NCBI GenBank assembly: GCA_902556425.1
Contig: CACDWG010000029.1
Span: 1 to 11,858, forward strand
Reading direction: 5' to 3'
Source of the DNA: UBA4421 sp002704225
GTDB taxonomy: Bacteria; Pseudomonadota; Gammaproteobacteria; Pseudomonadales; Azotimanducaceae
DNA length: 11,858 bases
Position numbers and translations under genes: made by a program
Notes under the pieces: generated by a model
Seen by the model: only the letters and a program-made list of their open reading frames with translations
Databases searched by the model: none
Told to the model about the DNA's origin: nothing
Shown: piece by piece, positions 6,788 through 11,858 of the stretch
Layout of the letters: each line of letters opens with the position of its first letter
How positions within the stretch are numbered: the first letter of the stretch is position 1

Positions 6788-7320
6788 TGAGCGCTTATCA
6801 GGATCTGTCGCTGCAGGAAAGAATGCTGCTCAAATTTGAAGCAGAAGAGTTTCTCTACCATGAGGCGGATTTGCTGGATTCACGCCGCTTTGACGAATGG
6901 CTGAATCTGCTGGCCGACGACATCCATTACTGGATGCCACTCAGGCGAACCACCCAGGCGAAGGAAGTGGAAAAAGAATTCACGGTGCCTGGTGGCATGG
7001 CGCTGTTCGACGATGACAAAACCATTCTGACCATGAGAGTTCAACGATTGGCGATCGGTCGGGCCTGGGCAGAAGATCCACCGTCACGTACTCGGCGTCT
7101 TATCAGCAACGTACGAATTGACAGTATTGATGAAGATGAATTGACCGTGCGCAGCAACTTCAAACTTTACCGAACGAGGCTCAACAGTGAAGAGGACAGC
7201 TGGATTGGTCGCCGCGAAGATACGCTACGACGATCGGAAGGTGGCTTTCTGCTCTGCCGCCGTCATCTGTTTCTGGAGCAGACAGTCATACTGTCGCAAA
7301 ACCTGTCGAGCCTGTTTTAA
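6787..7320 (+). CDS. Aromatic ring-hydroxylating dioxygenase, beta (small) subunit
   Basis: The 177-residue protein is the structural partner of the alpha subunit (alpha3beta3 assemblies in the family), with the NTF2-like cone fold. Family motifs are FLYHEADLLDSRRFDEWL (22-39) followed by LADDIHYWMPLR (42-53), a central DPPSRTRRLISNV (97-109), and the terminal LFLEQTVILSQNLSSLF (161-177) typical of small subunits. I start it at the ATG at 6787, which overlaps the alpha stop (TGATGA) and has GGGAG at 6775-6779 7 nt upstream. A longer frame from 6736 lies within the alpha gene and is not needed. The overlap implies translational coupling that fixes the subunit ratio. The dehydrogenase gene follows after 3 nt. 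Confidence 0.93.
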   Translation: MSAYQDLSLQERMLLKFEAEEFLYHEADLLDSRRFDEWLNLLADDIHYWMPLRRTTQAKEVEKEFTVPGGMALFDDDKTILTMRVQRLAIGRAWAEDPPSRTRRLISNVRIDSIDEDELTVRSNFKLYRTRLNSEEDSWIGRREDTLRRSEGGFLLCRRHLFLEQTVILSQNLSSLF

Positions 7321-7323
7321 GGC

Positions 7324-8151
7324 ATGAGTCGATTAGAGAACCAATCAATCCTCGTGACGGGTGGCGCATCTGGTCTGGGTCTTGCGGTTGTCGAACGACT
7401 GATCGAAGAGGGCGCCAGTGTCGGCGTGCTAGACCGTTCTGCTGAAGGTTGTGCTGATCTTGAAAGCCGATTTGAGGATCGGGTTATCGGCACTGTTGGA
7501 GACGTTCGTGAGTACGAAGACAATGAGCGGGCTGTTGCAGCTTGTGTCGATCGTTTCGGCAAGCTGGACTGTGCCATCGGTAATGCCGGTATCTGGGACT
7601 ACAACATTACGCTCGTCGATCTGCCTGCAGATAAACTGAATCAATCATTCAGCGAGCTGTTTGACATTAATGTCCTCGGTTACCTGATGTTGTCTAAGGC
7701 TGCGCTGAAACCGCTGGCGCAGTCGCAGGGTTCTATGATCTTCACCGTCTCCAACGCCGGTTTCTGGCCGAGCGGTGGCGGCGTTCTATATACGGCGACC
7801 AAGCATGCGGTTGTTGGACTGATCAAGCAGCTCGCCTTCGAACTTGCACCGCATATCAGGGTCAACGGTGTTGCGCCGGGTGCGATATCAACTCAGCTTA
7901 AAGGGCCTGCAAGCCTTGATATGCAGGACCTGGAGTTTCCGGGCAGCGCCATGGAAGCAGGCGCCTCAGGATTTATTCCGCTGTCGCGTTTACCCACGCC
8001 AGCTGAATATGCAGGAGCCTACGTCTTCTTTGCCTCACGAGAGGACAATGTACCGGCAACCGGATCAATACTGAATCACGATGGCGGGTTTGGTGTTCGT
8101 GGGCTGGGTCCTGTTCCCCGTGGAGGGGATGGCCTGCTCGAAAAACTATAA
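7324..8151 (+). CDS. bphB: cis-Dihydrodiol dehydrogenase, BphB/HcaB-like short-chain dehydrogenase
   Basis: The 275-residue SDR would oxidise the cis-dihydrodiol made by the Rieske dioxygenase to the catechol, reducing NAD+. The cofactor-binding glycine motif is TGGASGLG (12-19), with NAGIWDY (87-93) typical of diol dehydrogenases. The catalytic set is Asn116, Ser143 (TVSNAGFWP), Tyr156 and Lys160 (YTATK), within one position of the published BphB residues. KHAVVGLIKQLAFELAPHIR then VNGVAPG, and the tail NHDGGFGVRG, are close to BphB. FGKLDCAIGNAGIWD and GSMIFTVSNA are close to HcaB of 3-phenylpropionate degradation. The symbol therefore denotes the family. It follows the beta subunit by 3 nt with only a weak ribosome-binding site (TTTTAAGG), so translation is probably coupled. 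The order dioxygenase, dehydrogenase, with ring cleavage upstream, is a full upper-pathway core. Confidence 0.9.
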   Translation: MSRLENQSILVTGGASGLGLAVVERLIEEGASVGVLDRSAEGCADLESRFEDRVIGTVGDVREYEDNERAVAACVDRFGKLDCAIGNAGIWDYNITLVDLPADKLNQSFSELFDINVLGYLMLSKAALKPLAQSQGSMIFTVSNAGFWPSGGGVLYTATKHAVVGLIKQLAFELAPHIRVNGVAPGAISTQLKGPASLDMQDLEFPGSAMEAGASGFIPLSRLPTPAEYAGAYVFFASREDNVPATGSILNHDGGFGVRGLGPVPRGGDGLLEKL

Positions 8152-8173
8152 TCGCTGAATAGAGGAGAAAAAG

Positions 8174-8953
8174 ATGGACCTAGGTATCGCCGACAGGCAG
8201 GCGCTGGTTTGTGGTGGCAGTTCCGGATTGGGCAAGGCGATTGCTACTGCCCTTGCAGAAGAAGGCGTGCGCCTCATTTTGGTTGCAAGAACCGAAGACA
8301 AGCTGGCGACGGCTGCATCGGAAATCAGTGAGTTGACCGGACACACGCCTGAAGTACTGGCGGTAAATCTTTCAGACCCGGTATCTCGACAGGGTGTTGT
8401 CGATCGCTGCCAGGAACTTGATATTCTAGTGAACAACTCAGGCGGGCCACCGGTAGGCGACTTCCGCAAGCTGAGTCGCGAGGACTGGCTGTCTGCCATT
8501 GAGTCCAACATGCTATCCGCAATTGACCTCATCAATGCGTCACTACCGGGAATGTGTGACCGTGGATTCGGCAGGATCCTGAATGTGACCAGTCATATGG
8601 TCAAGGCTCCGGTTTCTTTCCTGAGTTTGTCCAATGGTGCAAGAGCAGGCCTGACAGGATTCGTCAGCGGCATCGCTCGTGATGTTGCACCTTACAATGT
8701 GACCATCAACAACTTGCTGCCCGGACAGTTTGAAACGGATCGGCTGGTCTCAAACCATGAGCGATTTGCCTCGGCGAGTGGACAGACAGTTGAGGAGTTC
8801 CAGGCGAAATCGAAGAGAGGTATACCCGCAGGCAGGTTTGGCCAGCCGCAGGAATTCGGCGCTTATGCCGCTTTTCTCTGTGGCGCCAGTGCGGGTTTTG
8901 TTACGGGGCAGAACCTGCTGCTGGATGGTGGTCAGTATCCCGGCATCATGTGA
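8174..8953 (+). CDS. Atypical SDR-family protein (beta-ketoacyl reductase-like, catalytic Tyr/Lys replaced)
   Basis: The 259-residue protein has the SDR fold: CGGSSGLG glycine motif (13-20, Cys in place of the usual Thr), LDILVNNSGGPP (82-93), and a C-terminal FVTGQNLLLDGGQYPG (242-257). The catalytic region reads TSHMVKAPVSFLSLSNGARA (139-158). Ser140 is kept, but the usual Tyr is Ser153 and the usual Lys is Arg157. This matches a known subgroup of SDRs annotated as beta-ketoacyl-ACP-reductase-like without a perfect catalytic tetrad. Whether it is an oxidoreductase is therefore uncertain; isomerase or other chemistry is possible. AGAGGAG at 8160-8166 supports the ATG. It follows the diol dehydrogenase by 22 nt and is the last gene of the plus-strand block, so it is probably co-transcribed with the dioxygenase. 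Its substrate is presumably an intermediate of the same pathway. Confidence 0.85.
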   Translation: MDLGIADRQALVCGGSSGLGKAIATALAEEGVRLILVARTEDKLATAASEISELTGHTPEVLAVNLSDPVSRQGVVDRCQELDILVNNSGGPPVGDFRKLSREDWLSAIESNMLSAIDLINASLPGMCDRGFGRILNVTSHMVKAPVSFLSLSNGARAGLTGFVSGIARDVAPYNVTINNLLPGQFETDRLVSNHERFASASGQTVEEFQAKSKRGIPAGRFGQPQEFGAYAAFLCGASAGFVTGQNLLLDGGQYPGIM

Positions 8954-9189
8954 ACAGGAACAGGGCAAACAGGTATGCTCGAAAGGACGCCGAGTACACC
9001 GCCAATCCTGATCCGTTCTGACCTGACTTCGGTAAGCGTGCCAGGCTGCAATCCCATTGCCGCGTTTGAGACCGTCAATGTTGATTGGACCTTCTTGCCC
9101 GCGGCAGTGTCCACTTGCCCAGGTCGTGCGATCAGTTTTCCAGGTAAACCTGTTACTACTCGTTCGCACGATGACGCTACCGGTTGTTG
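8954..9189. other. Convergent intergenic region with nested inverted repeat
   Basis: This is the 236-bp gap between two converging genes. TCGTGCGA (9124-9131) and TCGCACGA (9164-9171) are exact inverse complements separated by 32 nt. Inside that loop CAGGT (9141-9145) and ACCTG (9148-9152) form a second small hairpin. There is no run of T after either stem in either direction, so a standard intrinsic terminator is not supported. Short open frames on both strands here show no family features and I do not call them genes. Confidence 0.4.
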
Positions 9190-9945
9190 CTACCGCATCG
9201 TGCCCGGCATCCCACCGTCCACCACCATGATCTGCCCGGTGATGGAGGTTGCCGTGACGAACACGATGACCTGCGCCGCGATGTCTTCCGCCTGGCCCAC
9301 ACGGCCGAGTACTGCCTGGCGCCGTGCACCGGCCGCGACAGCATCGGGTAGGCGTTTGGCCATGCGGGTGTCTTCTACCAGTCCCGGGGCAACACAATTG
9401 ACGGCGACTTCCGGTGCCATGGCTACCGCCAGGCAGCGGGTCAGGTGGTTCAGTCCCGCCTTGCTGGATGAGTAGGCAATACTGCTGCTCCCAGGGCTGA
9501 TGCCCCCGGCGGAAGAGATGTTGACGATGTGCCCGCCACCGTCCGCCTTCAACAGATCGGCGGCCGCGCGGGCCAGCAGAAATGGTGCGCGCAGGTTGGT
9601 CTCCAGGACACGGTCCCAGACATCCACGGTCAGCTTGTCCAGTTCGGGGAAGGGGATGCCGATGTTCCAGGCGGCGTTGTTTACAAGGATGTCCAGGCGA
9701 CCATGGCTCGCCTCAACCTGCTTAATACAGGCTTCAATGGCTGCCGGGTCCCGTTGGTCCAGTTGCAGGTGCGCGGCTTTGCCGCCCTGGTCATGGATGG
9801 CCTGCACAGTGGCGCTCGCGGCTTCCTCGGCACCGACATAGGTGACAACAACCTTGGCGCCCTCAGCCGCAAGTGTTCGGGCGATTGCCGAACCGATATC
9901 GCCGGAACCGCCTGTAACCAGCGCCACTTTTCCGTCCAGTGTCAT
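9190..9945 (-). CDS. Short-chain dehydrogenase/reductase, classical (FabG-like) SDR
   Basis: The 251-residue NAD(P)-dependent oxidoreductase has a complete classical SDR set. The glycine motif is TGGSGDIG (11-18), followed by LDILVNNAAWN (84-94), Asn117, Ser145 (NISSAGG), and Tyr158/Lys162 in YSSSK. The C-terminus FVTATSITGQIMVVDGGMPG (229-248) is also classical. VAPGLVEDTRMAKRLPD (185-201) is the usual substrate-loop region, but it gives no substrate. AGGAATAG precedes the ATG on the minus strand. It is the last gene of the minus-strand block, 77 nt after the serine hydrolase, and may share its transcript. In contrast to the SDR at 8174-8953, all catalytic residues are present, so it should be an active dehydrogenase. 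Function beyond that is open. Confidence 0.9.
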   Translation of the reverse strand: MTLDGKVALVTGGSGDIGSAIARTLAAEGAKVVVTYVGAEEAASATVQAIHDQGGKAAHLQLDQRDPAAIEACIKQVEASHGRLDILVNNAAWNIGIPFPELDKLTVDVWDRVLETNLRAPFLLARAAADLLKADGGGHIVNISSAGGISPGSSSIAYSSSKAGLNHLTRCLAVAMAPEVAVNCVAPGLVEDTRMAKRLPDAVAAGARRQAVLGRVGQAEDIAAQVIVFVTATSITGQIMVVDGGMPGTMR

Positions 9946-10022
9946 TTGCTATTCCTGTTCAGTGTCTCGGAGCGTTATGCATGGCAGACCGTGCCGTCGC
10001 CGAATCTCGAGGGCATCCTTGT

Positions 10023-11324
10023 TCATGATGCCGCTCCATAGGCAGCACTGACGGCCTCAAAAAAGAGCCCCATGTTCAGGTAGAACATGCCCACCGCATC
10101 CGGGTTCGATGACTGCTGGACAATCACGAGGTTGTTCGCGAAATCGATGTAGATCATCTGCCCATGGATGCCGACCGCCGTCATTGTGTTGAGCGGTGCA
10201 TCGACGTACCACTGGCTCTTGTAGGACGCCGTCTCACTCAGCCCTTGGTTGTAGTGTGACGGGTCGCCACCGGCGCGGATCTTGTCGATGATTGCCGCAT
10301 CAACCACCTGTTCACCCTGCCACCCGCCACGGTTGGCCACGAGTTGTGCCAGCCTGGCCAGGTCACGGACGCTGGTATTGAGACCGCCCCCCGTCATGAC
10401 TGTGTCCTCTGCATCGGCAATGTAATAGGCGTCATGCTCTGCACCCAACCTGCTGTAGAGACGCTCGAACATCAGTTCTTCAAACGGCTTGCCGGTGGCA
10501 CGTCGGATGACCCAGCCGAGGGCCTCGGTGGTGGCCGTGACGTACTGGAAGAACTCGCCGTGATCACCCTGCTTGCTGATGGAAGGTAGGAACTCATAAA
10601 GGGACGAGTAGGCGGCTTCCCATGGCCAGGGGATCGTTCCGGATGCATAGATAAAATGTGATATGTCCGAATCCGGGTCAGCGTAGTCCTCGTTCCAGTT
10701 GATGCCGACTTCCATGTCCATCACCTGGCGAACGGTCGCGTCACCCCAGGCACTGTCCGCCAGTTCCGGTACGTAGTGGCTGACCAGTTGCGTGTCGTCG
10801 AGCACACCTTCGGCAAGCAGCATCTCAGCGATCAAGCCGGTAAACGATTTGGTCACTGACATCAGGGCATGCCGGTCGGCAGCGGTCTGGCCGTTCAAGT
10901 ACTGCTCATGTACCAGCCGGCCATCCTTCAACACCACGATGGCATCCGTGTTGGTGCCCTCGAGGTGTGTGTCCAGGTCGTCTGCGCCCGGAATCGTGAC
11001 GCTAGCAAAGATGTCTATGGCGGCCGGGTCTGCTGGTGGCAGCATACTGACCGGGCCATCACCACGGGGTACGGTGATCGTATGAAGGACATCGGCTGCA
11101 TGACGAACCCCGAGGCGGTTATGCGGCTTGTAGAGCCAGTTGCTACCGGTGACAGACAGATCGCTGGTCCCTCCGGGGTCCACGGTGAGCCCCAGTTCGT
11201 CGGCGGTCGGCGCGGGGCTCAATGTGTAGGCTGCCACGTACTGCGGATTGAAAGAGAGCCAGTAAAGCGCTGCACCGACGACCACGAGGGCAGCGACTGC
11301 AGCGATCGCTGTTTGCTTGAGCAT
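10023..11324 (-). CDS. Membrane-anchored serine hydrolase (class C beta-lactamase / 6-aminohexanoate-dimer hydrolase-like)
   Basis: The 433-residue protein belongs to the penicillin-recognising serine hydrolases. An N-terminal hydrophobic segment (about 5-24, after Lys3, ending AALYWLSF) is probably a membrane anchor or uncleaved signal, placing the enzyme outside the cytoplasm. The SxxK motif is SVTK (156-159, in HALMSVTKSFTGL). The Tyr motif is Tyr261 in EFFQYVTATTEALGWVIRRA. The third motif is HGQ (387-389). TGGGLNTSVRDLARLAQLV (311-329) is typical of the NylB/EstB-like subgroup, which hydrolyse esters or small amides rather than beta-lactams. I chose the ATG at 11324 because GGAGAG (11338 to 11333, minus) precedes it by 8 nt. 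The frame can be extended to 11426, but those residues lack family features and overlap the cupin gene. It lies 76 nt after the cupin gene and 77 nt before the SDR. Confidence 0.9.
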   Translation of the reverse strand: MLKQTAIAAVAALVVVGAALYWLSFNPQYVAAYTLSPAPTADELGLTVDPGGTSDLSVTGSNWLYKPHNRLGVRHAADVLHTITVPRGDGPVSMLPPADPAAIDIFASVTIPGADDLDTHLEGTNTDAIVVLKDGRLVHEQYLNGQTAADRHALMSVTKSFTGLIAEMLLAEGVLDDTQLVSHYVPELADSAWGDATVRQVMDMEVGINWNEDYADPDSDISHFIYASGTIPWPWEAAYSSLYEFLPSISKQGDHGEFFQYVTATTEALGWVIRRATGKPFEELMFERLYSRLGAEHDAYYIADAEDTVMTGGGLNTSVRDLARLAQLVANRGGWQGEQVVDAAIIDKIRAGGDPSHYNQGLSETASYKSQWYVDAPLNTMTAVGIHGQMIYIDFANNLVIVQQSSNPDAVGMFYLNMGLFFEAVSAAYGAAS

Positions 11325-11400
11325 GGTGCGAACTCTCCAGATCCGGGTTGAGATGAAGCAGCTACCCCCCGAAAGAGGAGCAATGGCTTCGATATTCTTG

Positions 11401-11858
11401 CTAGGACCCTTCCCGAGGCACCCCAATCAATATCCATGCGATAGTGCACTTACTAGTGTAGTGCCAGGCATGCCGCGTCCCGTTCTGCACAACGACATCT
11501 CCGGCCTCGAGATCAACAACCTCACCATCGTCCAGTTCAAGGCGCATGGTGCCTTCGAGCAAAATGCCGTAGTCAACTGAATCTGTGGTGTGCATACCCC
11601 CTGTACCGGGTTCCATATGTTCCATCATTCCCGGCAGTTCTGATTGCATGCGCTGGATAGCCGCTTCAGTATCGTCAGCCTCGCGGTTGTCCGGATCGAA
11701 CTGTACGATGCGAACGCGGGTGCTGCCGACGGCAGGGAATATAGACGTCCACCTGGACTTATGCTCAGCCTTGTAATCCGGGTTCAGGGGAACTTTGGTA
11801 TCTGGAAAGGTTGCCCAGATTTCGCGCCATGTCATGCCAGGTGCTTCAACGACGTGAT
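11401..11858 (-). CDS. Cupin-domain protein (5' end outside window)
   Basis: A small beta-barrel cupin runs off the right edge on the minus strand. The cupin core shows MHTTDSVDYGILLEGTMRLE (first motif, with the His and a Tyr-Gly-x-x-x-x-G run), then LDDGEVVDLEAGDVVVQNGT and RHAWHYTSKC, followed by AWILIGVPR at the end. An ATG at 11835 would give 144 residues, but it has no ribosome-binding site. The frame stays open to the window edge, and the residues before it (HVVEAPGMTWREIWAT) look like continuing protein of the type seen upstream of such cupin domains. I therefore treat it as 5'-partial. Family members are metal-binding or sensory proteins with varied roles. As the first visible gene of the minus-strand block it may be co-transcribed with the serine hydrolase. 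Function unknown. Confidence 0.8.
   Translation of the reverse strand, partial: HVVEAPGMTWREIWATFPDTKVPLNPDYKAEHKSRWTSIFPAVGSTRVRIVQFDPDNREADDTEAAIQRMQSELPGMMEHMEPGTGGMHTTDSVDYGILLEGTMRLELDDGEVVDLEAGDVVVQNGTRHAWHYTSKCTIAWILIGVPREGS

Noticed and set aside
8932..9114. 60-codon minus-strand frame in the convergent gap
   Set aside because: No recognised motif, it overlaps the end of the plus-strand SDR gene, and there is no supporting start signal.
8975..9475. 166-codon open frame on the plus strand in and beyond the convergent gap
   Set aside because: Two thirds of it lies antisense to the well-supported SDR at 9190-9945. The unique first part shows no family motif, and no ribosome-binding site stands before its ATG.
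9529..10041. 170-codon plus-strand frame opposite the minus-strand SDR and hydrolase end
   Set aside because: It is antisense to real genes in GC-rich DNA, where long shadow frames are expected.
11325..11426. N-terminal extension of the serine hydrolase to an ATG at 11426
   Set aside because: It would overlap the cupin gene and place 34 atypical residues before the membrane segment. The ATG at 11324 has a good ribosome-binding site.
1..11858. Mobile elements, CRISPR arrays, tRNA/rRNA genes, phage or defence systems
   Set aside because: I looked for transposase-like proteins, repeat-spacer patterns and RNA-gene hallmarks and found none.

Overview
The window looks like chromosomal DNA of an aerobic, aromatic- or lipid-degrading proteobacterium. 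A gammaproteobacterium is my best guess, from protein style and composition only; no marker gene is present. It carries 13 genes or gene fragments that I regard as real, packed in two convergent blocks: a long plus-strand block (1-8953) and a minus-strand block (9190-11858). I see no tRNA, rRNA, CRISPR array or insertion sequence.

Region 1 (1-3407, +) starts with the C-terminal end of a TetR-type regulator. Closely spaced behind it are a short crotonase-family protein, a DUF1993 protein, a Nu/Ure2p-like glutathione S-transferase and an acyl-CoA dehydrogenase. The gaps are 25-45 nt, so this is probably one operon that processes a CoA thioester.

Region 2 (3477-8953, +) is an aromatic-ring catabolic cluster. 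It holds an AraC-type regulator, a BphC-like extradiol ring-cleavage dioxygenase, a beheaded remnant of a meta-cleavage-product hydrolase, the alpha and beta subunits of a Rieske ring-hydroxylating dioxygenase, a BphB/HcaB-like cis-dihydrodiol dehydrogenase, and a second, catalytically atypical SDR. Together they would carry an arene through cis-dihydrodiol and catechol to the ring-fission product. The hydrolase for the next step survives only as about 32 N-terminal codons, and no ferredoxin, ferredoxin reductase or lower-pathway gene is in the window. The pathway as seen is therefore incomplete and must borrow parts from elsewhere. The substrate cannot be read from the sequence; a biphenyl, phenylpropionate or polycyclic type compound is the best family-level guess.

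Region 3 (8954-9189) is a 236-bp gap between convergent genes with a nested inverted repeat and no convincing gene.

Region 4 (9190-11858, -) reads cupin protein (5' end outside the window), membrane-anchored class C beta-lactamase-like serine hydrolase, then a canonical SDR. By hand count of a few 60-base lines, region 2 is near 50-55% GC, while the first module and much of the minus-strand block reach about 57-68%. This is consistent with, but does not prove, a separate origin of the dioxygenase cluster.

The most notable observation is the truncated hydrolase, whose start codon still overlaps the stop of the ring-cleavage gene in an intact-operon style.
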